This document shows, one piece after another, positions 27,473 through 36,123 of a stretch of DNA of 64,000 nucleotides. Positions within the stretch are counted from its first letter, which is position 1, and every line of letters begins with the position of its first letter. Origin of the DNA: an uncultured Granulosicoccaceae bacterium (GTDB taxonomy: Bacteria > Pseudomonadota > Gammaproteobacteria > Granulosicoccales > Granulosicoccaceae); the NCBI GenBank assembly GCA_937930305.1, contig CALGLE010000004.1, positions 1-64,000 of the forward strand. The letters run 5' to 3'. The position numbers were made by a program, and so were the translations under genes. The notes under the pieces are model-generated. The model was given only the letters and a program-made list of their open reading frames with translations. It had not been told where the DNA came from and did no database searches.

Positions 27473-27883
27473 CTATTTGTTTTTGAAAGATATATTGCTG
27501 TTCGAAAGTAGGTCGTGTAGGGCTTTTCTATCACTTCGAAAGAATATGGATACATAAGTAAAACCAAAGCACAAAATTCCACTGACATAGCGAATTGCGC
27601 ACTGTTTCCACGTCAGCATGTTTGCATCATCGCTTTTCACATGAAGTTTCCATGCTTGCAAACCTAACGTGCGTCCATCACGTCTCCAAAACCAACTGAA
27701 ATACAAAAAACCAACCAATCCAAACAATAAAAAACGGGTTGGATGAGTCAATTGTTGGTTGTTATTGAGCAAAACTGCAACGCCTGTGACAACAAACAAC
27801 ACCGCAATCAATAACAAACAGTCATAAAGAAACGCGAACAATCGTCGCAATAGCAAATAGGGAAGTGGTGAATTCTCTTGCAT
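27473..27883 (-). CDS. RDD family membrane protein
   Basis: 136 residues. LLRRLFAFLYDCLLLIAVLFVV is the RDD entry motif (R and D in the first helix). The second helix FLLFGLVGFLYFSWFWRRDGRTLGLQAWKLHV carries the conserved GRTLG-QxWKL block, and a third helix ends in FRSDRKALHDLLSNS. Role unknown in most members; some are Na+/H+ antiporters. Convergent with lptG. Confidence 0.88.
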   Translation of the reverse strand: MQENSPLPYLLLRRLFAFLYDCLLLIAVLFVVTGVAVLLNNNQQLTHPTRFLLFGLVGFLYFSWFWRRDGRTLGLQAWKLHVKSDDANMLTWKQCAIRYVSGILCFGFTYVSIFFRSDRKALHDLLSNSNISFKNK

Positions 27884-28332
27884 AGCTTTTATCGGTTATG
27901 TCCTAAAACGCTACGAATAAGCAGCTTTTATGGATGTATTCAAACGGTTTATAAGTTATTTAAAGGCGAAAATTAAGGGTATATATCCTTTAAGATTTGT
28001 TATTTTCACCGTCAACGTTAGTTGTTTGGACAAGTTTTTTTTATTAATTTTCAACTTGCAGTTGAAAAAAACTTGAACTATGTGGACAATGCGCGTGCGT
28101 AGACTAAGTTACTAACTGCATTTTGATATTGTTTGCCATTGATTTGCACACTTAGTTTTCGTATCTGCAAGTACGTTGAATGCAACTTCGGTTAAACCGG
28201 TTGTTCAAAGTTTGGCCTATTTTGTGGATGTATATAAAAAGGGGGGTTTGCTAAGCCCTTCTTCAACTGTTTGGAGTCAGTGTTGTTTCGACTCTTTTCT
28301 TTGTTTTAACTGGCAACGTCAGGAGATGATCC
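27884..28332 (+). promoter_or_regulatory. 449-base AT-rich intergenic leader of the H1-like gene
   Basis: No coding sequence is evident on either strand. It contains a composite inverted repeat at 28031-28075, two copies of TGGACA (28028-28033 and 28083-28088), and a possible promoter with TTTGGC (28211-28216), 16 bases, and TATAAA (28233-28238). Transcription would start near 28245 and leave an 85-90 base leader. A strong ribosome site AGGAG (28321-28325) lies seven bases before the ATG. Confidence 0.5.
28031..28075. repeat. Composite inverted repeat upstream of the H1-like gene
   Basis: Outer arms CAAGTTTTTT (28031-28040) and AAAAAACTTG (28066-28075) are perfect complements. Inside, TTTTCAACT (28048-28056) pairs with AGTTGAAAA (28060-28068) around a three-base loop. 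The two pairings share bases 28066-28068, so they are alternatives. It could be a protein-binding site or an alternative RNA structure. Confidence 0.6.
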
Positions 28333-28752
28333 ATGGCTCGAATCAGTAAACCTAAGTCGGCCTCGCCGGCAAAAGCTGGCCGTAAAAAGTCAGCCAAGAA
28401 GCGCGCTACTAAAAAGCGTGCTACCAAGAAACGCGCAACTAAGAAACGCGCTACTAAGAAGCGTGCGACTAAAAAGCGCGCTACTAAGAAGCGTGCGACT
28501 AAGAAGCGGGCAACCAAGAAACGCGCTACCAAGAAGCGCGCGACTAAGAAACGTGCTACGAAGAAGCGCGCGACTAAGAAGCGTGCGACTAAGAAGCGCG
28601 CTACCAAGAAGCGCGCGACTAAAAAGCGCGCGACTAAAAAGCGTGCTACCAAGAAGCGTGCGACTAAGAAGCGCGCGACTAAAAAGCGTGCTACCAAGAA
28701 GCGTGCGACTAAGAAGCGCGCCTCTAAAAAGCGCGGTGGTAAGCGTAAGTAA
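28333..28752 (+). CDS. Histone H1-like protein built of RATKK pentapeptide repeats
   Basis: 139 residues. A 23-residue head (MARISKPKSASPAKAGRKKS...) is followed by 21 exact RATKK repeats, one RASKK and the end RGGKRK. There are no acidic residues and almost no hydrophobic ones, so the protein must be disordered and strongly DNA- or RNA-binding. Comparable proteins are the H1-like family of Bordetella and Chlamydia and AlgP of Pseudomonas, which act in nucleoid organisation; assignment here is by composition only. A strong ribosome site and terminator-like hairpin flank it, so it is a single-gene unit. Third codon positions vary between repeats, indicating selection for the peptide. Confidence 0.88.
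   Translation: MARISKPKSASPAKAGRKKSAKKRATKKRATKKRATKKRATKKRATKKRATKKRATKKRATKKRATKKRATKKRATKKRATKKRATKKRATKKRATKKRATKKRATKKRATKKRATKKRATKKRATKKRASKKRGGKRK
28402..28731 (+). repeat. 22 tandem 15-base repeats coding for RATKK
   Basis: Each unit has the form CGN-GCN-ACN-AAR-AAR, with wobble-position variation between units. The first 21 encode RATKK (28402-28716) and the last RASKK (28717-28731). The array has the unit length and purity expected to change copy number by slippage without breaking the frame. Confidence 0.95.
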
Positions 28753-28776
28753 TTGAGCTCGAAAGCTTGATTTAAC

Positions 28777-28806
28777 GAAACGGGTGGCCCTAGGGTCGCC
28801 CGTTTC
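28777..28806 (+). terminator. Strong hairpin after the H1-like gene
   Basis: GAAACGGG (28777-28784) pairs perfectly with CCCGTTTC (28799-28806), and the inner bases GGCCCTAGGGTC extend the stem. Only a short T stretch follows (GCGTTT). It probably ends the H1-like transcript and may also serve the convergent moeA from the other side. Confidence 0.6.
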
Positions 28807-28851
28807 GCGTTTAAGCGACGCGGTTTTCCTCGACGTATGGCGCTGGTAGGG

Positions 28852-30111
28852 CTAGATGAGCGCCTGACCAAAGAACTCGTACGGAACCACTGTGACGCTC
28901 TCTCCGGTAATAGCGCCGGTGGATCTCACTGGCAGTCGAATAAAGCAATTCGCTTGCGCCAGAGAACTCAGTACGTGTGAGTCCTGAAGCCCAGTGGTTG
29001 AAACAGTAAGGTTTCCATCGGCGTCAGTTGCCAGAACACCCCGTTGGAATTCCACTCGACCTGGCAACTTCCTGAGGTTGTTCAAGCTAGTAGCGCTTAA
29101 GGTGCGTAACGGTGCTGAGGGTAGTTGTTGGCTGTGTCTGAGAGCTGGGAAAACAAACAATAAGGTGGTGAGGGCGGCTGAAACGGGGTTTCCTGGCAGG
29201 CCAAACCAGGGCGTTTTGCCATCGAGCAGACCAAAACTTAGGGGGCGACCGGGTTTCATAGCGACTTTCCACAGTTCCACGCCGCCTCTTGATTCCATGA
29301 CCTCACGCAGGTGATCGTGCGTTCCAACCGATACACCACCGGTGGTCATTATGAAATCTGCGTTCACTGACGCCGATGTTAAAGCCTCATTTACCGAATT
29401 GGGGTTATCCAACATATGCTCACCCAATCGCACATCAAAATTAGGGTCGGTTAACAACGCGGCTAGCAAGGTGGTGTTTGCATCGTAAATTTGTCCTTCT
29501 GACAGAGTGTCACCTGAGCGTTTCAGTTCATCCCCTGTTGACACGACGGTGATACGAATGCGCCGATAAACATTTAGCTGCTGAATTCCTAACGCTGCGC
29601 ATAGACCCATAATGCCGGCCGTAATTCGTGTGCCCGCTGTTGCAATGCATGCCCCTGATCGGCAATCTGACCCGATGTCTCGAACATGATGCCCAGGTTG
29701 TGTCGGCGCAATCTGAATAGTCAGTTGATCTTCATTAATCGATACATTTTCTAGCTGCACAACGGTGTCGGCTTCGTCGGGTACTTTTGCGCCTGTCGTC
29801 ACTCGGACACATTGTCCTTGCGACAATTGGTTAGGCCCTGGGTGTCCGGCGAACGAATCGGCAATGACCTGTCGCTGATTTCCATTGTCGGCAAACCGAT
29901 AGGCGTATCCGTCCATAGCGGATGCTCGAAAGGGAGGGCTTGGCATCGGACTGATGAGATCTTCACTGAGGTATCGACCACGTGCAAGATTGACAGGCAG
30001 CGACTCAAATTCATCCAATATCGGTAGCTTTGAGGCGATGAGAGCGTTAGCTTCTTCAATCGTAATGGCGTTCGGATCAGCGTCTGTCGCGTTTTCGGGC
30101 GTACTATTCAT
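28852..30111 (-). CDS. moeA: Molybdopterin molybdenumtransferase MoeA, copy 1
   Basis: Inserts molybdate into adenylated molybdopterin to form molybdenum cofactor. SAMDGYAYRFAD marks the N-terminal part, TTGGVSVGTHDHLREV the MPT-binding MogA-like domain, and WKVAMKPGRPLSFG with WFGLPGNPVSA the catalytic region; the C-terminal beta domain follows. The start is ATG 30111; an extension to 30120 adds three codons. The gene stands alone and is divergent from xerD with overlapping starts. A second moeA lies at 46366. Confidence 0.93.
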   Translation of the reverse strand: MNSTPENATDADPNAITIEEANALIASKLPILDEFESLPVNLARGRYLSEDLISPMPSPPFRASAMDGYAYRFADNGNQRQVIADSFAGHPGPNQLSQGQCVRVTTGAKVPDEADTVVQLENVSINEDQLTIQIAPTQPGHHVRDIGSDCRSGACIATAGTRITAGIMGLCAALGIQQLNVYRRIRITVVSTGDELKRSGDTLSEGQIYDANTTLLAALLTDPNFDVRLGEHMLDNPNSVNEALTSASVNADFIMTTGGVSVGTHDHLREVMESRGGVELWKVAMKPGRPLSFGLLDGKTPWFGLPGNPVSAALTTLLFVFPALRHSQQLPSAPLRTLSATSLNNLRKLPGRVEFQRGVLATDADGNLTVSTTGLQDSHVLSSLAQANCFIRLPVRSTGAITGESVTVVPYEFFGQALI

Positions 30112-30126
30112 GTGAAGCATTCTATT

Positions 30127-31065
30127 ATGTCTACACCGGTTGCAAAGATTTTAACAATGAGCATGGGGGATATCGATCCATCTGAAACGCGTTTATTGAC
30201 CCATTACTCAGATATGTTGATGCTTGAGAGAGGGTTATCGGCTGCCACATTGTCTGCGTATGACTCTGACTTGAGGCAGTTTGCTTTGTGGTTGCAAACT
30301 CAAGATGCCAGCCTGTTAGGCGCCACTCGAACGGAACTTTTGGCTTATCTTGCGCACTTGATGGAACGCGTTGCTAGCCCTCGCACCGCGGCGCGAAAAC
30401 TGTCTGCGTTACGCCGATTCTATGCTTGGTTACTGCGGGAGCACCGTATAGCTGAAGACCCAACCTTATTGATCGACGCGCCCAAAATCGGTCGTCCGTT
30501 ACCAAAAATTTTAAGCGAAGCCGATGTTCAGAAATTGTTATTAGCACCGAATACCAAAACGACTTTGGGGTTACGCGATCGTGCCATGTTGGAGGTGTTG
30601 TACGGTTGTGGGCTGCGAGTTTCCGAAATCGTCACATTAACCGTGGATTCGGTCAATTTGGCTCAAGGGGTTGTCAAGGTTTGGGGTAAAGGCAGCAAAG
30701 AGCGTTTGGTGCCAATGGGTGAGCCGTCATGTGACTGGATTAAGCGATATTCATCGTCGGCGAGGCCAGATTTGATGAAAAGTCACACAGATGTTCTATT
30801 TTTGTCCTCTAGAGGCAGAGAAATGACCCGACAGACGTTCTGGCACCGTATAAGGGGATATGGCTCTCAAATTGGCCTGAACATGAAATTATCCCCACAT
30901 GTTATTCGTCATGCCTTTGCTACCCATTTGGTAAATCATGATGCGGATTTACGCGTGGTGCAGCTATTGCTAGGTCATAGTGACTTATCGACAACCCAAA
31001 TTTACACTCACGTGGCGCGGGAAAGAATGAAATCGTTGCATGAGGAACATCATCCCAGAGGTTAG
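30127..31065 (+). CDS. xerD: Site-specific tyrosine recombinase XerD
   Basis: Resolves chromosome dimers at dif together with XerC. The N-terminal SAM-like domain (YSDMLMLERGLSAATLSAYDSDL) precedes the catalytic domain: Arg in YGCGLRVSEIVTLT, Lys in WGKGSKERLVPMG, HVIRHAFATHL, His in LLGHSDLSTTQIYTHV, and Tyr in the same segment. Its place before dsbC is the XerD context in gammaproteobacteria. The start is uncertain: GTG 30112, ATG 30127, 30157 and 30163 are in frame, none with a strong ribosome site; homologue length favours 30157 or 30163. Not a mobile-element integrase. Confidence 0.94.
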   Translation: MSTPVAKILTMSMGDIDPSETRLLTHYSDMLMLERGLSAATLSAYDSDLRQFALWLQTQDASLLGATRTELLAYLAHLMERVASPRTAARKLSALRRFYAWLLREHRIAEDPTLLIDAPKIGRPLPKILSEADVQKLLLAPNTKTTLGLRDRAMLEVLYGCGLRVSEIVTLTVDSVNLAQGVVKVWGKGSKERLVPMGEPSCDWIKRYSSSARPDLMKSHTDVLFLSSRGREMTRQTFWHRIRGYGSQIGLNMKLSPHVIRHAFATHLVNHDADLRVVQLLLGHSDLSTTQIYTHVARERMKSLHEEHHPRG

Positions 31066-31152
31066 GGGAACCATCTCCGCTTCTGCCACACCAAAACTCA
31101 ATGCCCATGGCGTAAGCTCATGCGCTGAATGATCGAATGCGAGAATACTAAA

Positions 31153-31950
31153 ATGGCTACATTTTATTTAAAATCCGGGTTGCTCGGCGCTGTGCTGGTA
31201 GCCGGTGTTGTGTTGCAAGCCCCACTGTTCGCGCAAAGTGCAGCAGGCGAGCCCGCCAGCGGTGAAAGTGCGGTTGCCTCAGAAGATATCTACAGTTTGG
31301 TTGCCGACAATGTTAGAAAACATCTCGGTGATTTTGAAGTTACCAGCGTTACTGAATCGCCGATTGAGGGTGTGTACGAACTCGTTTCGGGCGGCACTAT
31401 TTTATACGTTAACCAAGCGGGCACTTTACTCATCGAAGGCGACATGATCGACTTAAAGAACCGTGTCAGTCTGACCGAACAGAAGTTGGGTAAGATCCAC
31501 ATGAATATGCTGGCGAGCTTACCCGAATCAGAGAAACTCGTTTATCAGCCAGATGAACCGACCGGGCGTTCCATCACCGTTTTTACAGACATCAGTTGTG
31601 GCTATTGCCAACGTTTACACCAGGAAATCGATACGTTGTTGGACTCTGGCGTGGCAGTGAAGTATTTAATGTTCCCGCGGGCGGGCCTAAATACACCGGC
31701 AGCCGATGCACTGGAATCCGTGTGGTGTAACGATGACCCACAAGCTGCAATGACCACGGCAAAGTCAGGCGGGCGAGTGCCACCTAGCTCGTGCAGCAAT
31801 CCGATGCAGACGCACGTGGCGTTGGCGCAACAAGTGGGTTTGCGGGGCACACCGCTGATCTACTTAGATACCGGTGAGCGTATCCCTGGATACCGGGATG
31901 CCGCTACTATCGTTGAGATGATTCAATCCAAAGAGAAATACATCCCATAA
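31153..31950 (+). CDS. dsbC: Periplasmic thiol:disulfide isomerase DsbC
   Basis: Corrects wrong disulfides in exported proteins. A signal peptide (LLGAVLVAGVVLQAPLFAQS) is followed by a short dimerisation domain (VTESPIEGVYELVSGGTILYV). The thioredoxin fold carries the active site CGYC at residues 149-152 and the second cysteine pair (VWCNDD and SSCSNP). The cis-Pro loop is RGTPLI. ATG 31153 puts the signal peptide at the N-terminus. recJ, often the next gene, is absent. Confidence 0.95.
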   Translation: MATFYLKSGLLGAVLVAGVVLQAPLFAQSAAGEPASGESAVASEDIYSLVADNVRKHLGDFEVTSVTESPIEGVYELVSGGTILYVNQAGTLLIEGDMIDLKNRVSLTEQKLGKIHMNMLASLPESEKLVYQPDEPTGRSITVFTDISCGYCQRLHQEIDTLLDSGVAVKYLMFPRAGLNTPAADALESVWCNDDPQAAMTTAKSGGRVPPSSCSNPMQTHVALAQQVGLRGTPLIYLDTGERIPGYRDAATIVEMIQSKEKYIP

Positions 31951-31971
31951 ACCATCGGTACGAGGCAAATC

Positions 31972-32547
31972 ATGGTTGCAGACCTTAACTGTCGGTTTTT
32001 GTTAATTCGGATGGCATTCGTGCTGTTAGCCAGCGCAGGATTAGTGATGCAAGCCAATGCGGACCAAACCGCGGCAGAGCTTCCTGATCTATTTGAACAG
32101 TTAAAAACCACTGAGGACAGCGCCGAGGCCAAGCAGCTAGAACAAGCCATATGGGCGCACTGGTTAACCGGTCCTGATGCCGCATCAGAGCAAATGATGC
32201 TGCAAATTCAAACCTCATTGCAGGTAGGACGCCATGATGTCGGTTTGCTGTTGTGCAATCAACTCATTGATGCTTATCCGAATTACGCGGAAGGTTGGAA
32301 CAAGCGCGCCACCATATTCTATTTGCTAAACCGCTTGGAAGAGTCGGTTGAAGATATACAAACCACATTGAAGTTAGAACCCAATCACTTTGGTGCTTTG
32401 TCGGGCTTAGGGCTCATCTTATTGCGCACCGGCGATGCCGAAGGTGCTTTGCACGCATTTGAAGAAGTGTTGGAAATCTCTCCTTTGTCACCCAGTGCTG
32501 AGATGAATGCAGCCCTTGCTAGAGATAAACTGGGCACAGATATTTAG
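31972..32547 (+). CDS. Exported tetratricopeptide-repeat protein
   Basis: 191 residues. A signal peptide (LLIRMAFVLLASAGLVMQANA) precedes two or three TPR units: LLLCNQLIDAYPNYAEGWNKRATIFYLLNRLEESVEDI, then HFGALSGLGLILLRTGDAEGALHAFEEVLEISP. TPRs form protein-binding scaffolds; partner unknown. A good ribosome site (GAGG) precedes ATG 31972. It lies 21 bases after dsbC and before a DUF3187 gene, so the three may be one operon. Confidence 0.85.
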   Translation: MVADLNCRFLLIRMAFVLLASAGLVMQANADQTAAELPDLFEQLKTTEDSAEAKQLEQAIWAHWLTGPDAASEQMMLQIQTSLQVGRHDVGLLLCNQLIDAYPNYAEGWNKRATIFYLLNRLEESVEDIQTTLKLEPNHFGALSGLGLILLRTGDAEGALHAFEEVLEISPLSPSAEMNAALARDKLGTDI

Positions 32548-32567
32548 TAAAGGATGTAAATAACAGT

Positions 32568-33611
32568 ATGCGCTTTATCGTTGTCTGTGTTGTTGCTGCT
32601 GTAATCACCTACCAAAACGCCTATGCGGAACCTGTCTTTCTGCAGCATCGCGTTCATGACCCAGTCAATCTCCTCACGGCAGTTCCATCCTTCTCATCCG
32701 CTGGTAGCGATTCATTTGAAATTCAACTGGCGTTCACACATGTCAATGTGTTCTCAGGTGGGGCGGTAAACGCATTGCCGGATGAAGAATTGCTGATCAT
32801 GGATGGTGAAATCAGTCAACTCGAACTGCGTGGGCAGTTACCACTGTCATCGTGTTTAAGCGCCGCTTTTGATACTCGTCTTGTTCGTCACGCAGGCGGT
32901 TCTTTTGATGAGGAGATCCGTGCTTGGCACGATTTTTTTCAGTTACCTGATGCTAACCGAGACGAAAGCCCTTACGACGCATTAACCTATTTTTACTCCA
33001 ATACCGGATCCTTTAACCAAAGCACCGACAGCTTTTCTGCAGAACAAACCCGACACCTCGAGCCAGGCACGGGTTTAGGGGATTTGTGGCTGAGTGTGCA
33101 GCGGTCTACGCACTGTGATCCCGTGACAGGTAAAGCAAGGACAGCCTCAGGTGCTCGTTCCGGCCACGTGCGCATCGGCGTGAAATTGCCTCTGGGCGAT
33201 AGCGCACGATGGGCATCGGCAGGGCACACAGCTGTGTTTGCCGATTGGCACTCATCTGCCCATCATCTCAGTCAGAAGTCACGCATCACCAGCACGTGGG
33301 GTGGTTCTTATGCGGGGCAGTGGAGTGAGAGGTTTGATGCATTAACACCGCGTCGCTTTGTAGCCTATGGTGGTGTGGTGTTCGACTACCGATGGAATCA
33401 TCGATGGGAATCGGTCCTGCAATTTGATTTTCGTAGCCCCACTTTTCACAGTGAGCTCACCGAGCTTGCCCATTGGGGGGCGCAAGTACATTTAGGGCTG
33501 CGAGCGCATCTGGCTAAACACCATAAAATTGAAGTGAGCTTTAGTGAAGACGCTGCGATTGATACCGGTCCGGATATTGGGGTGCGGCTGGCGTACAGCT
33601 ACACCCCCTAA
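32568..33611 (+). CDS. DUF3187 family exported protein, probable outer-membrane barrel
   Basis: 347 residues with a signal peptide ending AYAEP. The segment RHAGGSFDEEIRAWHDFFQLPDANRDESPYD is, as I remember it, characteristic of DUF3187. LGDLWLSVQRS and HVRIGVKLPLG are strand-like, and the end IGVRLAYSYTP fits a beta-barrel. Function unknown. Follows the TPR gene by 20 bases. Confidence 0.82.
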   Translation: MRFIVVCVVAAVITYQNAYAEPVFLQHRVHDPVNLLTAVPSFSSAGSDSFEIQLAFTHVNVFSGGAVNALPDEELLIMDGEISQLELRGQLPLSSCLSAAFDTRLVRHAGGSFDEEIRAWHDFFQLPDANRDESPYDALTYFYSNTGSFNQSTDSFSAEQTRHLEPGTGLGDLWLSVQRSTHCDPVTGKARTASGARSGHVRIGVKLPLGDSARWASAGHTAVFADWHSSAHHLSQKSRITSTWGGSYAGQWSERFDALTPRRFVAYGGVVFDYRWNHRWESVLQFDFRSPTFHSELTELAHWGAQVHLGLRAHLAKHHKIEVSFSEDAAIDTGPDIGVRLAYSYTP

Positions 33612-33629
33612 CCGAGTCAATGCGCATTA

Positions 33630-36041
33630 CTAGTCAAACAATACCGCAAACACATCGTCGTAATTTTCGGCGTAGTAAATTTCAAGGCCCTCGATAATGT
33701 GCTCTGGAAGTTCCAAGACATCTTTTCGATTTGCCTCTGGAAGTAATACTTCCTCTAATCCCAGGCGACGGGCTGCAATGATTTTTTCGCGAATGCCGCC
33801 TACTGGAAGCACCTCACCGGTTAAAGTAATTTCGCCTGTCATCGCAATGGTTTCGCGAATGGGTTGATCTAGTGCGAGTGATAACAGCGCACTGGTCATG
33901 GTCACACCAGCACTTGGGCCATCTTTGGGTGTTGCGCCCTCGGGCACGTGCAGGTGCACAAAGTTTTTCATAAACCAGTCATCTTCTACACCGTAATATT
34001 CTGTATTGGTGGTGACGTAGCTGTGCGCAATTTGCGCGCTTTCGTTCATCACCTTGCCTAATTGTCCCGTCAGTTTCAGACCGCGTTCACGCGAGTGCAC
34101 GGATGTGGCTTCAATAGGCAGCGTAGCACCACCCATGGCAGTCCAGGCTAATCCGGTGACGACACCGACACCGCCGAGTTGGCGTTCTAATTGGAATGTG
34201 GGTTCCCCCACCCATTGCGTTAAATTCTTTGGTGTGATGGAAATTCTCTTGGTGCCATCCAACAGCTGAACAATGGCTTTACGCAAAATTTTATGCAGTA
34301 GTTTTTCAAGATTTCGTACCCCAGCTTCACGCGCATAGCCGTCCACTAGTGTACGTAGCGCAGGGTCTGAGATTTTTACCTGGCTCTTTTTGACTTTGTT
34401 GCGTTTTAAGAGGCGAGGCCACAAATGATTTCGTGCTATATCCACTTTTTCCTCAGTGAGGTAACCCGCGAGACGAATAATATCCATACGATCCAGTAAA
34501 GGACGGGGGATGGTGTCGAGTTGATTGGCAGTGCATACAAACAACACTTTCGAGAGGTCAACGCGAAGATCTAAATAGTGGTCTAAAAACTCGCTGTTTT
34601 GTTCTGGGTCAAGCACTTCCAACATGGCAGAGGCAGGATCGCCTTGGTAGGAGGTGCCCATTTTGTCAATTTCGTCCAACATAATGACGGGATTACTCAC
34701 ATCCACATCTTTTAATGCTTGAACCAATTTTCCAGGCATCGCGCCTATATAGGTACGCCGATGGCCTTTGATTTCCGCTTCATCGCGCATGCCGCCTAAA
34801 CTGAATCGATAGAATTTTCGGCCTAAACATTCGGCGATGGATTTCCCGATAGAGGTTTTCCCCACCCCTGGCGGACCAACAAATAATAAGATGGAGCCAG
34901 CAATCTCACCTCGGAACGCGCCCATGGCTAAAAATTCCAATATGCGTTCTTTTATATCTTCCAATGCTGCGTGATCTCGATCCAATACATCACGAGCGGT
35001 TTCTAGTTGTAAATGATCTTCCGAGTAAACGCCCCAAGGCACGGAACTGAGCCAGTCCACATAGTTACGGGTAACCCCATATTCAGGAGAGCCAGTCTCC
35101 AACACCGTCATTTTGTTTATTTCTTCGTCGAAGCGCTTTTCAACATGTTCGGGAGGATTTTTGTCCGCCATTCGTTCGCGGAAGGTATCAATGTCAGACG
35201 TTTTATCGTCTTTGGCAATACCGAGCTCACGTTGAATAACTTTCAGCTCTTCACGTAAGAAAAACTCACGCTGATGCTTACTCATCTTCTGCTCAACCTC
35301 AGAGCGAATTTCGCTTTGTAGCCGGGCAACTTCCAGTTCTCGTTGCAGCAGTAGCAATACGTTTTGCATGCGCTCCTGCAGCGGCACAGTCGCTAAAATA
35401 TTTTGCAGTTCATTACCAGGGGCAGTGGTAATCGCCGCTGCAAAATCGGCTAAGGGCGAGGGATCATTCAAATTAAAATGATTCAGGAAATTCTTAAGCT
35501 CTTCGTTGTAAAGCGGGTTTAACGGAATAAGCTCTTTAATGGCCTGAATTAACGCCATGGCGTAGGCTTTAATTTCTTTGGTCTTGGTGACGGTTTCCAT
35601 GGGGTAAGTGACTTCTGCACTGAATGGTGCTGATTGTTTTACCCAATCGGTAATTTGAAAGCGTTGCAGGCCTTGCGCAATGAACTGAATTTTGCCGTTG
35701 TTTGACACTACGTTGTGCAGGCGAACAATGCAGCCGATCGCACTAAAGTCGTCAGTGCTAATATTCTCGGTATTTTCCTGCTCACCGGCGTACACCAATC
35801 CAATTAAAGGCTCCTCCATTTTCGCTAACAGATCAAAGGTAGCCTCCCAAGGGTCTTCGTCCACCACCAGGGGTTGTACCTGGGCAGGAAAGAAAGGGCG
35901 TTCGAAAATGGGTAGCAGCAGCAGCTTATCGGGCAAGTTCTGATGAGGAACCATCAGCTCTGTGCCGGCGTCGGAGGATCCTCGATCTTCCTCAATCTCT
36001 GTGTCTTCGCTGATCAGTTCGATATCGCTGTCGTCCGCCAT
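33630..36041 (-). CDS. lon: ATP-dependent Lon-family protease, AsrA-like
   Basis: Cytosolic ATP-dependent serine protease. The LAN domain begins LPDKLLLLPIFERPFFPAQVQPLVV, which resembles the Pseudomonas Lon-like protein AsrA rather than classical Lon (recognised from memory). AAA module: VGPPGVGKTSIGKSIAE near residue 390, and MLDEIDKMG. Protease domain: catalytic Ser in KDGPSAGVTMTSALL near 705 and Lys in GGIREKIIAARRLG near 748. ATG 36041 (MADDSDIEL, 803 residues) has AGGCGG six bases upstream; the longer frame to 36110 runs through the promoter. Downstream of rep with its own heat-shock-like promoter. Confidence 0.92.
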   Translation of the reverse strand: MADDSDIELISEDTEIEEDRGSSDAGTELMVPHQNLPDKLLLLPIFERPFFPAQVQPLVVDEDPWEATFDLLAKMEEPLIGLVYAGEQENTENISTDDFSAIGCIVRLHNVVSNNGKIQFIAQGLQRFQITDWVKQSAPFSAEVTYPMETVTKTKEIKAYAMALIQAIKELIPLNPLYNEELKNFLNHFNLNDPSPLADFAAAITTAPGNELQNILATVPLQERMQNVLLLLQRELEVARLQSEIRSEVEQKMSKHQREFFLREELKVIQRELGIAKDDKTSDIDTFRERMADKNPPEHVEKRFDEEINKMTVLETGSPEYGVTRNYVDWLSSVPWGVYSEDHLQLETARDVLDRDHAALEDIKERILEFLAMGAFRGEIAGSILLFVGPPGVGKTSIGKSIAECLGRKFYRFSLGGMRDEAEIKGHRRTYIGAMPGKLVQALKDVDVSNPVIMLDEIDKMGTSYQGDPASAMLEVLDPEQNSEFLDHYLDLRVDLSKVLFVCTANQLDTIPRPLLDRMDIIRLAGYLTEEKVDIARNHLWPRLLKRNKVKKSQVKISDPALRTLVDGYAREAGVRNLEKLLHKILRKAIVQLLDGTKRISITPKNLTQWVGEPTFQLERQLGGVGVVTGLAWTAMGGATLPIEATSVHSRERGLKLTGQLGKVMNESAQIAHSYVTTNTEYYGVEDDWFMKNFVHLHVPEGATPKDGPSAGVTMTSALLSLALDQPIRETIAMTGEITLTGEVLPVGGIREKIIAARRLGLEEVLLPEANRKDVLELPEHIIEGLEIYYAENYDDVFAVLFD

Positions 36042-36085
36042 ACGGATCCGCCTATTACCTAAGTAAAAAATTCGAATAAAAGAAG

Positions 36086-36111
36086 ATATGCGAGTGCTGG
36101 GCCATTTCAAG
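36086..36111 (-). promoter_or_regulatory. Possible sigma-32 (heat-shock) promoter of the Lon gene
   Basis: On the minus strand CTTGAAA (36111-36105) matches the sigma-32 -35 consensus exactly. TCGCATAT (36093-36086) lies 11 bases further on and resembles the -10 consensus CCCCATnT. Transcription would start near 36080, about 40 bases before the ATG. CTTGAAA also sits in a small GGGC/GCCC stem. Confidence 0.5.
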
Positions 36112-36123
36112 CCCTTTTGAGCT

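Noticed and set aside
28402..28731. Possible CRISPR array
   Set aside because: The units are contiguous 15-mers without spacers and encode a uniform peptide; no cas genes are present.
28263..28871. 202-residue minus-strand frame (ARFLV repeats) across the RATKK array
   Set aside because: It is the mirror of the plus-strand repeat. The plus frame has a strong ribosome site, wobble-position variation that keeps RATKK, and a hairpin at its end.
30127..31065. Tyrosine recombinase as sign of an integrated element
   Set aside because: Sequence and position before dsbC identify housekeeping XerD; no attachment-site duplication or phage genes nearby.
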